Positions 8,421 to 17,336 of a stretch of 64,000 bases of DNA are shown here, one piece after another. The position numbers and the translations under genes were made by a program. The notes under the pieces are model-generated. The model worked only from the letters and a program-made list of their open reading frames with translations. It was not told the DNA's origin and made no database searches. The stretch comes from Jejuia rubra (GTDB lineage: Bacteria > Bacteroidota > Bacteroidia > Flavobacteriales > Flavobacteriaceae), in assembly GCF_042684665.1 (NCBI RefSeq), contig NZ_JBHULY010000011.1:1-64000 (forward strand), in the 5' to 3' direction. Every line of letters begins with the position of its first letter. Positions within the stretch are counted from its first letter, which is position 1.

Positions 8421-9662
8421 ATGGAAATGAGCAAAAAATATTCTGATATCAAAGAAAAATTACAAATCGTTGTAGACAAAAAAACTACCAACGATATTGC
8501 TCATTTGACCCACTACTTTCAGAATCACAAAAACGGAGTTTCTCAATATTACAAGCCAACAGCGGAAAATTATTTAGCTGAATTACACGAGGACTTGAAT
8601 ATTATTGAGGAACCTGAATTTCAATATTATTTGCCCATAAAATGGGACATTCCATTTCCACCACCTGAAAACCCGATGTTCAAATTTGTCGACTTATTTG
8701 CTGGGATTGGGGGAATAAGACTCGCATTTCAAAACAATGGTGGGAAATGCGTTTTTACAAGTGAATGGGACTCATTTGCTAAAAAAACTTACGAAGCTAA
8801 TTTTGGAGAAGTTCCCTTTGGAGACATCACACAAATATCCGAGAAAGAAATTCCTGACCACGATATTTTGCTTGGAGGTTTTCCTTGTCAACCCTTTTCA
8901 ATTGCTGGTGTTTCAAAGAAAAAATCTTTAGGTAGGCAACACGGTTTTTTAGATAAAACTCAAGGAACATTGTTTTTTGACATTGCAAGAATAATAGAAC
9001 ATAAAAAACCCAAGGTTTTCATGTTAGAAAATGTAAAAAACCTTGTTTCTCACGACAAAAAGAAAACTTTTAAAGTAATCACTGAAACACTATCCGAATT
9101 AGGTTATTCAATTCATTACAAAGTTTTAGATGCAAAATATTACGTTCCACAGCATCGAGAAAGAATCATAATTGTTGGGTTTAAGAAATCCCTTTTTAAC
9201 GAAAAAGAATCTTTCGAATTTCCTGAACCACCAAGTACTGAATTAGCAATTAGAGAAATACTGCAAAAGCGAGTTGACCAAAAATATACCTTATCAGACA
9301 AGCTTTGGAATTATCTTCAAGAATATAAAAAGAAGCATCAGGCAAAAGGTAATGGATTTGGTTTTGGCTTAACCAACTTAAATGGTATTTCGCGGACTTT
9401 GAGTGCACGATATTATAAAGACGGTGCAGAAATTCTAATCCCGCAAAGAGGAAAAAATCCAAGACGGTTAACACCAAGAGAGTGTGCTAGAATCCAAGGA
9501 TTTCCTGATAATTTTATTATTCCAGTTTCTAACAATCAAGCATACAAGCAATTTGGCAATTCTGTTGCAGTTCCATTAATTCAAGCGGTTGGAAAGAACA
9601 TTGTAAAAGAACTTTTAAAAATCAATGAATCTACAGAACCTAAAATCGCTATTCATCAATAA
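8421..9662 (+). CDS. C5-cytosine DNA methyltransferase of a type II R-M system
   Basis: 413 residues from the ATG at 8421 (8427 is also possible; a TTG at 8406 is less likely). A ~90-residue N-terminal extension, as in Dcm/M.EcoRII-like enzymes, precedes the ordered motifs: I (FVDLFAGIGGIRLAF), IV (GGFPCQPFSIAG, catalytic Cys), VI (FMLENVKNL), VIII (QHRERIIIVG), IX (RRLTPRECARIQGFPDNF) and X (QAYKQFGNSVAVPL). The last ~38 bp overlap the endonuclease gene in another frame. It protects host DNA from the partner nuclease. The site is probably CCWGG or CCSGG, inferred only from the nuclease family. AT-rich compared with the preceding block, consistent with acquisition as a module. Confidence 0.93.
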   Translation: MEMSKKYSDIKEKLQIVVDKKTTNDIAHLTHYFQNHKNGVSQYYKPTAENYLAELHEDLNIIEEPEFQYYLPIKWDIPFPPPENPMFKFVDLFAGIGGIRLAFQNNGGKCVFTSEWDSFAKKTYEANFGEVPFGDITQISEKEIPDHDILLGGFPCQPFSIAGVSKKKSLGRQHGFLDKTQGTLFFDIARIIEHKKPKVFMLENVKNLVSHDKKKTFKVITETLSELGYSIHYKVLDAKYYVPQHRERIIIVGFKKSLFNEKESFEFPEPPSTELAIREILQKRVDQKYTLSDKLWNYLQEYKKKHQAKGNGFGFGLTNLNGISRTLSARYYKDGAEILIPQRGKNPRRLTPRECARIQGFPDNFIIPVSNNQAYKQFGNSVAVPLIQAVGKNIVKELLKINESTEPKIAIHQ

Positions 9663-10929
9663 TGGTTGTGATGAAATCTATGTAAAAAAACTCGTACCAA
9701 ATGACAATTCAAAAAACCAAGTTTACTTCGGTGGAAATTTTGAAATCCTAAACGTTTTACCAATTTCAGACATAACAACGGTTGAAGCTGGAGATTGGAG
9801 AAGAGAACGCTTTAAAGCATCATTAAATTTTGCTTGGGTAACCGATGAGGGAAATCTATCACCTGCCAATCACGCTCAATTAATTCTATATCCAAAATAT
9901 CCAGAAGTTAGATTTTCGGGTTTTCTAAAAGGCTCAAAAAATGCAGCTTCGGAATTAATGACTCAAAGACTTTCGGACAGATTACTATTTATTGCTGTTG
10001 GCAAAACAGGAACTGTTTTAGGATATGTTACTCATCCAAATTCGCAAATAGCAAATGAATTCAATAAAGAAAAGAATTTGGGAGAACATGGAGTATTTTC
10101 GATTATAGAATTACCTCAAATAGCAAATAATCGCTCTCTTTTGCTTAAGGAGCTTACAAGAGTTCATAATCAAGGATGGATAGATTCAAAAAGTTTAACT
10201 AAAAATGGATTAGTTCCTTGTAGAAACACTCAATGTGGAGGTTATACGTTGGAGGCAGAACTAGGAATAGTTAGAAATGGATTTTCCGAACCTGATTTTA
10301 AGGGTTGGGAGGTCAAAAACTTTGGCGTCCGTAATTTCAAAAATTTAAACTCATCTGTAATAACCTTATTTACACCCGAACCTACCGATGGGCTTTATAA
10401 GACGAAAGGGGCTGAATATTTTATCAAAACCTATGGTTATCCAGATAAAAAGGGACGACCTGACCGAATGAATTTTGGAGGAGTTCATAAAGCAGGACAA
10501 ATACATCCAACGACAAACTTGGAAATGAAATTAATCGGATTTGACCAAGAGTCTGGCAAAATCAGAAATACAAATGGTCGAATTGCACTGATTGACCAAA
10601 ACGACAATGAAACAGCTTCTTGGAGTTTCTCTTCGATGTTATTACATTGGAATAGAAAGCACGACAAGGCTTGTTATGTTCCGTCATTATCGGATACAAA
10701 AGGAGATAGGAAATACAAGTATGGTAGTAACATAATTTTGGGAACTGGAACAGATTTTCAGCTCTTTCTTGGACAAATGGCAAACGGAAATATTTATTAT
10801 GATCCGGGAATTAAACTAGAAAATATGTCGACTAATCCAAAGATCAAGAAAAGAAGTCAATTTAGGATTAAATCAAGATTTCTGCCAAATTTGTACAAAA
10901 AGAACGAAATAATAAATCTGACTGAATAA
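9625..10929 (+). CDS. MvaI/BcnI-family type II restriction endonuclease
   Basis: 434 residues. The diagnostic central motif is CGGYTLEAELGI followed by SEPDFKGWEVK, where acidic residues and the ExK triad match the nuclease core of the MvaI/BcnI family; members cut CCWGG or CCSGG. The N-terminal half (to about residue 180) is less distinctive and holds EAGDWRRERFKASLNFAW. The start overlaps the methyltransferase end by 38 bp, so translation is probably coupled and the nuclease made after the methylase. MvaI and BcnI themselves are usually paired with N4-cytosine methylases, so a C5 partner is noteworthy. Complete length, no frameshift. Confidence 0.88.
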   Translation: MNLQNLKSLFINNGCDEIYVKKLVPNDNSKNQVYFGGNFEILNVLPISDITTVEAGDWRRERFKASLNFAWVTDEGNLSPANHAQLILYPKYPEVRFSGFLKGSKNAASELMTQRLSDRLLFIAVGKTGTVLGYVTHPNSQIANEFNKEKNLGEHGVFSIIELPQIANNRSLLLKELTRVHNQGWIDSKSLTKNGLVPCRNTQCGGYTLEAELGIVRNGFSEPDFKGWEVKNFGVRNFKNLNSSVITLFTPEPTDGLYKTKGAEYFIKTYGYPDKKGRPDRMNFGGVHKAGQIHPTTNLEMKLIGFDQESGKIRNTNGRIALIDQNDNETASWSFSSMLLHWNRKHDKACYVPSLSDTKGDRKYKYGSNIILGTGTDFQLFLGQMANGNIYYDPGIKLENMSTNPKIKKRSQFRIKSRFLPNLYKKNEIINLTE

Positions 10930-11002
10930 TGCCAACAACGAAAAGCACACTCAAAAAAAATAATACTACCAGTCTTAGAAACTGAAGTTAGCAAACACCC
11001 CC

Positions 11003-11194
11003 GCGTTAAGGATTGTAGTGGCATCCTTTTTAAAATATTGAGGAAAGCCAAAGTTCATGAAGAACAGCCATTATTGAGATTGCCACGTCGTACCTCCTCG
11101 CAATGACAGATTATTTTAAAAAGATATAACGAAAAGCCCGACCCGAGGACGGGGTTTCATAAAACGTTCTGAGGTGACATCGAGGGGAACGCCC
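11003..11194. repeat. Dispersed GCGTTA...AACGCC intergenic element, copy A
   Basis: Begins GCGTTAAGGATTGTAGTGG and ends near GGGGAACGCCC, with AAAGCCCGACCC in between. Related copies are at 47247-47328, 48784-48893 and 60639-60784. It fills the 327-bp gap between the convergent restriction endonuclease and pyruvate kinase genes. A separate GATTGCCACGTCG...CGCAATGACA hairpin sits inside it at 11076-11107. Confidence 0.7.
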
Positions 11195-11256
11195 AAATCA
11201 TAATCCTTCAACAACTACTGCTCTGGCATAATCCTCTTTAAAAAGTAAGGTCAAAA

Positions 11257-12699
11257 CTAAAAACTGCAAGTCTCGATTTCAGTAACCCTTAACGTATTCA
11301 CCATCCCTTTTGCCTGGATGGGCATTGCCGCCAAACTTACCAACATATCGCCAACATCTAAATAGCCCTTTTTACAGGCAATGGAGTTTACATCTTCAAT
11401 AGTTTCATCAGTACTAACAAACTTATCGTAGAAAAAGGCGCGTACTCCCCACAATAGACTTAATCTAGTTAAAATCCGCTTATTTGAGGTGAAGACCAAA
11501 ATATGACAGGATGGTCTCCAGGCGGAAATCTGAAAAGCTGTGTACCCACTATTGGTTAGCGTGGAAATAGCCTTTGCGTTGATTTCGTTTGCCATTAACG
11601 CGGCATGATAGCAAACTGATTTTGTGATATAGCGATTGGTTCGTATATGCGGTGGCAATTCTGGCACCTTTATCAAAGGGGAATTCTCCACCCCTTTTAA
11701 GATATCACTCATTTGCCTGATGACCTGAACAGGATATTGTCCCACTGAAGTCTCTCCTGAAAGCATTACGGCATCGGCTCCGTCCATTACCGAGTTGGCC
11801 ACGTCGTTTACTTCAGCCCGTGTTGGGGTTAAACTGGAAATCATAGTTTCCATCATCTGTGTGGCAATAATTACAGGGATTCTTGCTTTTTTGGCTCGTA
11901 GTACTAACTGCTTTTGAATCAATGGCACTTCCTCTGCAGGTACCTCAACACCCAAATCACCTCGGGCTACCATGATACCATCACATTGGGTGACGATTTT
12001 ATCAATATTTTCAACAGCCTCCGGCTTTTCAATTTTTGCAACAATCGGTATTTTGTAATCGCTGTGTTCCTTTATCAAATCGCGAAGTTGCATCAAATCT
12101 TCTGCATGGCGTACAAAGGACAATGCAATCCAATCCACGTCCTGACTTACTGCAAAAATAGCATCTTCAATATCCTTCTCTGTTAGTGCTGGCTGGGAAA
12201 TATCCGTATTTGGAAGGTTTACTCCCTTCTTAGATTTTAAGGGTCCACCTTGGATAACCTTTGCTTTTACCTCAGATTTTTTATCAGTGGACACAACTTC
12301 AAAAATCAATTTTCCATCATCTAATAGGATACGCTCTCCTGCTTTTGCATCCTGCGGAAAATTATCGTATGTCATGTACACGCGCTCCTTGGTACCTTCA
12401 AAACGGTTTCCTGTGGCGAAAATAATTTCATCACCTGGATTTACAATCACTTCTTCCTTCATTACACCAACGCGAAGTTTTGGCCCCTGTAAATCGGCTA
12501 AAATCGCGGCGTTGTAACCGAACTCTTCATTCAACTCCCTAATCATGCCAATGCGCTCCTTAACGTCGTCGTAGTTGGCATGTGAAAAATTTATCCGGAA
12601 TACATTAGCACCCTCGTCGAGCATCCCCTTCAATACTTCCTTCGTACTGGTTGCTGGACCTAATGTTGCAACTATTTTGGTTTTTTTTGTCTGCGCCAT
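11257..12699 (-). CDS. pyk: Pyruvate kinase
   Basis: 480 residues, normal length. It transfers phosphate from phosphoenolpyruvate to ADP in the last step of glycolysis. Visible signatures are KIVATLGPATS, FRINFSHANYDD, ILADLQGPKLRVG, the active-site Lys block IPIVAKIEKPEAVENID, the metal Glu/Asp in MVARGDLGVEVPAEEVP and the ATQMMETM helix. The start overlaps the stop of the IPExxxVDY gene by one base (TAATG), an arrangement common in this family, so they form one operon. Confidence 0.97.
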   Translation of the reverse strand: MAQTKKTKIVATLGPATSTKEVLKGMLDEGANVFRINFSHANYDDVKERIGMIRELNEEFGYNAAILADLQGPKLRVGVMKEEVIVNPGDEIIFATGNRFEGTKERVYMTYDNFPQDAKAGERILLDDGKLIFEVVSTDKKSEVKAKVIQGGPLKSKKGVNLPNTDISQPALTEKDIEDAIFAVSQDVDWIALSFVRHAEDLMQLRDLIKEHSDYKIPIVAKIEKPEAVENIDKIVTQCDGIMVARGDLGVEVPAEEVPLIQKQLVLRAKKARIPVIIATQMMETMISSLTPTRAEVNDVANSVMDGADAVMLSGETSVGQYPVQVIRQMSDILKGVENSPLIKVPELPPHIRTNRYITKSVCYHAALMANEINAKAISTLTNSGYTAFQISAWRPSCHILVFTSNKRILTRLSLLWGVRAFFYDKFVSTDETIEDVNSIACKKGYLDVGDMLVSLAAMPIQAKGMVNTLRVTEIETCSF

Positions 12700-13184
12700 T
12701 AATCAAAAATTAAATTCTCCTTTGATTTCAATCGGTTTACATCAATAGCATATGCCATGGCTATATGCGAAATCTTAAGAAGGTTATTTATAAAATACTT
12801 TTCCTTGTTACCGTTAAACTCACTGTCTATCTTCAAAAAATAATTCACCTTCCTAAATTCTGGAATCAAATGATAGGTTTTGATGATTTTTTGTTGCGTA
12901 TTAAACAAGGTTTGGTAATCCATCTCTACCACGGTTTCCGTTTTACAAATGTTGGAAACCAAATTCCAGGTAACGAGTTGCTTTTTATCCTCCCATTCGT
13001 AAATGGAATACTTGCTCATGCCTTTGTTGAAATCTAAATCTTCGGCTTTTCTCGTTAAATTAATACTTAGATTTTTATTTAAAAGATATGCCAAACGATA
13101 GTCTTCGATAGTACAGTGCAAAGCAATCAAGGTACACGAAATATCTTCAAAAATATCATCTAAAATAAGTTTGTGTACTGCCAT
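12699..13184 (-). CDS. IPExxxVDY family protein
   Basis: 161 residues, no signal or membrane segment. It carries the family-naming segment as LIPEFRKVNYF and the N-terminal LAYLLNKNLSINLTR block. The family is restricted to Bacteroidota, its function is unknown, and it is characteristically encoded next to pyruvate kinase, as here. A near-consensus -7 box (TATATTTA, minus strand, 13203-13210) lies about 19 bases before the start and could drive this gene and pyk. Confidence 0.88.
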   Translation of the reverse strand: MAVHKLILDDIFEDISCTLIALHCTIEDYRLAYLLNKNLSINLTRKAEDLDFNKGMSKYSIYEWEDKKQLVTWNLVSNICKTETVVEMDYQTLFNTQQKIIKTYHLIPEFRKVNYFLKIDSEFNGNKEKYFINNLLKISHIAMAYAIDVNRLKSKENLIFD

Positions 13185-13296
13185 AACCTGACTTATTCGC
13201 GTGTAAATATAGTGCTATTTCTATTTAGAAGTAAACCGATTTACCGTTTCTTAATATGAAAAATGAACTAAAACGTTATAGTTGCGTCCCTTTTGC

Positions 13297-14037
13297 TTAA
13301 ATCATTTTAGACATTTTACTTTGAAACGCAAAAAATGCACGTTTTGATGCCTTTTCCTCGGCTTTTTTCTTGGAGGTAGCTCTTGCTTTGGCAACAATTT
13401 TGTCGTCTATTGACAATTTTACCGAAAAATGTCTAACGTCATCATTTCCGGTGTCCTCATAAACATTATATCCAAACAACTTTTTTTCCTTTTGGCACCA
13501 TTCAATTAATAAGCTCTTGTAGCTGATGACCTTACCTTCCAATTGTTCGATATCCACATGGGGATCAATAATGCGCTTGTAGATAAACTTTTCGCAGTAC
13601 TTATACCCTCTATCGAGAAAAATGGCTCCAACCAAAGCTTCAAATAAATTGCCATGAATATTATCACCAAACTGCCCTGCAGGTATTTTACTTTCAACGA
13701 GTTCAATCAAATTGAGCTCTTTTCCCAGTTCATTTAGATGTTCGCGACTGACTACTTTGGAGCGCATTTTGGTAAGATACCCTTCGTCTCCTCCGGGCAC
13801 CTCTTGAAATAGGTGTGAGGCTATTACTGCACTAAGCATGGCATCGCCAAGAAATTCCATACGCTCGTAATTGATGGCATTTCCCATTTTGTCCCGTATG
13901 TTCATAGAACGGTGGGTAAAAGCCGTCTGGTAAATTTCTATCTTCTTGGGTTTATAGCCTAAAATCTTAGTTAATCGCACAAAAAAATTCCCGTTTCGCT
14001 TGGAACGGGAATTTAATATGTTACGAATGTTTTTCAT
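13297..14037 (-). CDS. rnc: Ribonuclease III
   Basis: 246 residues. It cuts double-stranded RNA in rRNA and mRNA processing. The catalytic signature is YERMEFLGDAMLSAVIA; the second acidic cluster is NLFEALVGAIFLDRGY. A double-stranded RNA-binding domain occupies about residues 165-240 (YKSLLIEWCQ, then KAKARATSKKKAEEKASKRA). It follows fabF by about 95 bp in the order acpP-fabF-rnc, common in Flavobacteriaceae. Confidence 0.96.
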   Translation of the reverse strand: MKNIRNILNSRSKRNGNFFVRLTKILGYKPKKIEIYQTAFTHRSMNIRDKMGNAINYERMEFLGDAMLSAVIASHLFQEVPGGDEGYLTKMRSKVVSREHLNELGKELNLIELVESKIPAGQFGDNIHGNLFEALVGAIFLDRGYKYCEKFIYKRIIDPHVDIEQLEGKVISYKSLLIEWCQKEKKLFGYNVYEDTGNDDVRHFSVKLSIDDKIVAKARATSKKKAEEKASKRAFFAFQSKMSKMI

Positions 14038-14131
14038 CTGATTTGCAATAGTTTAGCTTAATGTCAGATGTAATAAACCAAGTTTCATATGTAAAAATTA
14101 ATTTATCGTTATGGTTTATTGCACTCGGGAT

Positions 14132-15382
14132 TTAATATGCTTTCTTGAATACTACACAGGCGTTATGACCACCAAATCCGAAGGTATTACTCATGGCAAC
14201 CTTTACATCTCTTTTTTGTGCCTTGTTCAATGTTAAATTTAACTCTGGATCGATATTCTCGTCAACGGTTGTATGATTAATCGTTGGAGGCACAATACCA
14301 TTTTCTATTGCCAAAATACTGGAAATGGCCTCAATAGCTCCGGCTGCTCCCAAAAGATGACCGGTCATTGATTTTGTTGAATTTATATTGATGTTTTTGG
14401 CATGGTCCCCAAATACTTTGGAAATCGCCTTTAACTCGGCTACATCGCCTAACGGTGTTGAAGTGCCATGTGTGTTTATATGATCTACATCTTCAGGTTT
14501 TAAACCTGCGTTTTCTAAACAATTTTTCATGACTTCAACTACACCAATGCCCTCTGGATGAGGCGCAGTCATATGATAAGCGTCAGAGGATAAACCACCC
14601 CCTGCTACTTCAGCATATATTTTTGCCCCTCTTGCCTTGGCATGCTCGTATTCCTCTAGAACAAGTGCACCAGCACCTTCCCCCAAAACAAAGCCATCTC
14701 TTGTTGCGTCAAAAGGACGAGATGCCGTTTCTGGGCTTTCATTTCTAGTGGACAGGGCATGCATAGCGTTAAAACCACCCATACCGGCAATGGTTACTGC
14801 TGCTTCACTTCCTCCTGTTACAATCACATCGCAATGACCCAAACGTATCATGTTCAAGGCATCGAACAATGCATTTGCCGAAGAGGCACAGGCAGAAACC
14901 GTAGTGTAATTAGGCCCCATAAAACCATATTTTATGGAGATGTTTGCAGGTGCTATATCTGCAATCATTTTAGGAATAAAGAAAGGATTAAATCTCGGGG
15001 TACCATCGCCTCCAGCAAAGTTTAAAACTTCTTGCTGAAAGGTTTCAAGGCCTCCAATACCTGCTCCCCATATCACACCCACACGCAATTTATCTACCGC
15101 ATCAACGTCCAGTTTGGCATCTGCAATAGCTTCGTCCGAAGCCACCATAGCATATTGCGCAAACTTATCCATTTTGCGGGCTTCTTTTCTGTCGATAAAC
15201 TCGGTCGCATCAAAATTCTTGACCTCGCAAGCGAATTTGGTCTTGAATTTTTCGGTGTCATAATATGTTATAGGCGCAGCACCGCTTTTACCACCAATTA
15301 AGCCTTGCCAATATTCGTCCTTGGTATTGCCAATCGGGGTTAAAGCTCCTAATCCTGTGACTACAACGCGCTTTAGTTCCAT
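14132..15382 (-). CDS. fabF: 3-oxoacyl-[acyl-carrier-protein] synthase II
   Basis: 416 residues. Condensing enzyme of fatty acid elongation. The catalytic Cys is in TVSACASSANALFDA, and the two His residues are in NTHGTSTPLGD and MTGHLLGAAGAIEA. N-terminal VVVTGLGALTPIG is typical. It starts 12 bp after acpP and will be co-transcribed with it. Confidence 0.97.
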   Translation of the reverse strand: MELKRVVVTGLGALTPIGNTKDEYWQGLIGGKSGAAPITYYDTEKFKTKFACEVKNFDATEFIDRKEARKMDKFAQYAMVASDEAIADAKLDVDAVDKLRVGVIWGAGIGGLETFQQEVLNFAGGDGTPRFNPFFIPKMIADIAPANISIKYGFMGPNYTTVSACASSANALFDALNMIRLGHCDVIVTGGSEAAVTIAGMGGFNAMHALSTRNESPETASRPFDATRDGFVLGEGAGALVLEEYEHAKARGAKIYAEVAGGGLSSDAYHMTAPHPEGIGVVEVMKNCLENAGLKPEDVDHINTHGTSTPLGDVAELKAISKVFGDHAKNININSTKSMTGHLLGAAGAIEAISSILAIENGIVPPTINHTTVDENIDPELNLTLNKAQKRDVKVAMSNTFGFGGHNACVVFKKAY

Positions 15383-15394
15383 AAAATGCTATGC

Positions 15395-15628
15395 TTATTT
15401 TGCTTCTTCTATATAAGAGATAGCTTGACCAACTGTAGCAATGTTCTCAGCTTGATCATCCGGAATTTGAATATCGAATTCTTTCTCAAACTCCATAATT
15501 AATTCTACAGTGTCTAAAGAGTCTGCTCCCAAATCGTTAGTGAAGCTAGCTTCAGCAACTACTTCGTTTTCATCTACTCCTAACTTGTCTACAATAATCG
15601 CTTTAACTCTTGATGCAATGTCTGACAT
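15395..15628 (-). CDS. acpP: Acyl carrier protein
   Basis: 77 residues, acidic four-helix protein. The phosphopantetheine-bearing Ser is in DLGADSLDTVELIMEFE. First gene of the acpP-fabF-rnc run. A perfect -7 box (TATTTTTG on the minus strand, 15661-15668) sits about 33 bases before the start. Confidence 0.97.
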   Translation of the reverse strand: MSDIASRVKAIIVDKLGVDENEVVAEASFTNDLGADSLDTVELIMEFEKEFDIQIPDDQAENIATVGQAISYIEEAK

Positions 15629-15660
15629 AATCTTGTAATTTTAATGGTTTAATTAGTTGG

Positions 15661-15668
15661 CAAAAATA
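15661..15668 (-). promoter_or_regulatory. -7 box for acpP
   Basis: TATTTTTG on the minus strand, a perfect match to the Bacteroidota TAnnTTTG -7 element, with a predicted leader of about 25-30 bases before the acpP ATG. No convincing -33 TTTG was assigned. The rest of the acpP-purN gap (to 15974) shows no credible gene. Confidence 0.6.
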
Positions 15669-15974
15669 AAAAACTTTATTTTAATCCGTGCTTTTACGTT
15701 AAAAATGTGTTCGTAATTTACGAAAAATTCGAATTAAGTAATTATGAATTACCAGCTAATTGTTAATAATTATTCTCTTAACTGGCTTAAACTTTTTTTA
15801 ATTGGCTCCAAAATGCTCTTTTTCACCCACTTTGTGCCTTTTTATCATTCCATAGCGAAACTATGCAATTCAAAAAAGTCTTCAATTGAGCAAAAAATTC
15901 CTATTTTTCGCGTCATTAAAAAAGCCCAAACCAGTTCTTTTTGTTTGAACAATCTTTAACACTATAGTCTGTAA

Positions 15975-16550
15975 ATGAAACGTATTGTAATTTTTGCGTC
16001 CGGAAGTGGTACTAATGCTGAAAATTTAATCAGGTTTTTTCACAACAGCGATAATGCATCTGTTATTCAAGTACTGACCAACAATCCCCGTGCCAAAGTT
16101 TTGGAACGCGCCAAAAATTTAAAAGTTAGTGCCTTGTCGTTCAATAGGATAGCCTTTTCAAAATCGGATGATGTGTTAAATGTCTTAAAGGCATCCCAAC
16201 CAGATTTAATTGTTTTGGCTGGTTTTTTATGGAAGTTTCCTGAGTTTATTTTAAATGAGTTTCCCAATAAAGTGATTAATGTGCATCCCGCATTATTGCC
16301 CAAGTTTGGCGGAAAGGGAATGTACGGGATGCATGTACACGAGGCCGTTGTAGCCCAGGGTGAAGCTGAAACGGGTATCACTATTCATTATGTAAATGAA
16401 AATTATGACGAGGGCGCAATTATTTTTCAGGCGAAATGCGATGTAAATAAAAACGATACGGCTGAGGATGTGGCATCTAAAATTCATGAATTGGAGATGG
16501 CACATTTTCCGAAAGTGGTTGAAAGTGTCCTCAAATCACAATCCCGTTAA
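15975..16550 (+). CDS. purN: Phosphoribosylglycinamide formyltransferase
   Basis: 191 residues. It transfers a formyl group from 10-formyltetrahydrofolate to GAR in purine synthesis. Motifs are IFASGSGTNAENL, the catalytic block INVHPALLPKFGGKGMYG, TGITIHYVNENYDEGAI and QAKCDV. Divergent from acpP. The PurF-like gene at 18383 extends the purine theme. Confidence 0.95.
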   Translation: MKRIVIFASGSGTNAENLIRFFHNSDNASVIQVLTNNPRAKVLERAKNLKVSALSFNRIAFSKSDDVLNVLKASQPDLIVLAGFLWKFPEFILNEFPNKVINVHPALLPKFGGKGMYGMHVHEAVVAQGEAETGITIHYVNENYDEGAIIFQAKCDVNKNDTAEDVASKIHELEMAHFPKVVESVLKSQSR

Positions 16551-16604
16551 CTATCGAGACAAAAAACTAAATCCTAACGCAATCACTGAAAATCCGAGTT
16601 ATCC

Positions 16605-17246
16605 GTGTCTAAAAAGAAAAAGAAATACTATACCGTTTGGAAAGGCCATCATACGGGTGTTTTTGAAACTTGGGATGATTGCAAGGCACAAATTAAAAAT
16701 TTTGAGGGTGCTATCTATAAATCCTTCTCAACATTTGAAGCAGCTAAAAAAGCATTTAAAGGCAATTACAAGGATTACGTCGGCAAAAGCAAAACCTTTA
16801 AAAGTGAACTTTCAGAGGAACAATTGAAAAAAATTGGCCAACCCAATTACAATTCCATTGCAGTGGATGCGGCCTCTTCTGGGAATCCAGGCAAAATGGA
16901 ATACCGCGGTGTGGACACCAAAACCAAAAAGCAACTGTTTATCCAAGGGCCTTTTGAGGAAGGCACTAATAATATTGGCGAGTTTTTAGCCATCGTTCAC
17001 GCCCTTGCCCTATTGAAAAAAAAGAACAGTGATCGTATTGTTTACACAGATTCCAGGACTGCAATAAGTTGGGTAAAAAAGAAAAAATGCAATACCAAGC
17101 TGGAACGAAATGAGAAAAATAAGCCCGTTTTTGAGTTGGTGGACAGAGCCGTAGATTGGCTCAAAAACAATACTTACACCACTATAATCGTTAAATGGGA
17201 AACCAAAGCTTGGGGTGAGATCCCTGCTGATTTTGGGCGAAAATAG
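16605..17246 (+). CDS. rnhA: Ribonuclease HI with caulimovirus-type N-terminal domain
   Basis: 213 residues from a GTG at 16605 (no better start). The N-terminal ~45 residues (YYTVWKGHHTGVFETWDD, then GAIYKSFSTFEAAKKAF) are the viroplasmin/RNase H N-domain that binds RNA-DNA hybrid. The catalytic domain shows AVDAASSGNPG, NIGEFLAIVHAL, VYTDSRTAISWV and the last Asp in GEIPADFG, giving a DEDD set. It degrades RNA in RNA-DNA hybrids. It sits 54 bp after purN. Confidence 0.9.
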   Translation: MSKKKKKYYTVWKGHHTGVFETWDDCKAQIKNFEGAIYKSFSTFEAAKKAFKGNYKDYVGKSKTFKSELSEEQLKKIGQPNYNSIAVDAASSGNPGKMEYRGVDTKTKKQLFIQGPFEEGTNNIGEFLAIVHALALLKKKNSDRIVYTDSRTAISWVKKKKCNTKLERNEKNKPVFELVDRAVDWLKNNTYTTIIVKWETKAWGEIPADFGRK

Positions 17247-17306
17247 CGTTAGTTTTAGTGCCCATCTCTGTTGAAAAAATAATATGATTTAAGCATTTAA
17301 ATAACT

Positions 17307-17314
17307 TATATTTG
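17307..17314 (+). promoter_or_regulatory. -7 box for the PfkB kinase gene
   Basis: TATATTTG matches TAnnTTTG exactly and lies 23 bases before the ATG at 17337. No clear -33 element. Confidence 0.55.
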
Positions 17315-17336
17315 CAAAAAATCAGGATTCCTCTTC

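Noticed and set aside
15744..15959. 71-codon ORF between acpP and purN
   Set aside because: Low-complexity, Ser/Lys/Phe-rich with no domain, and it lies in a divergent promoter region; probably random.
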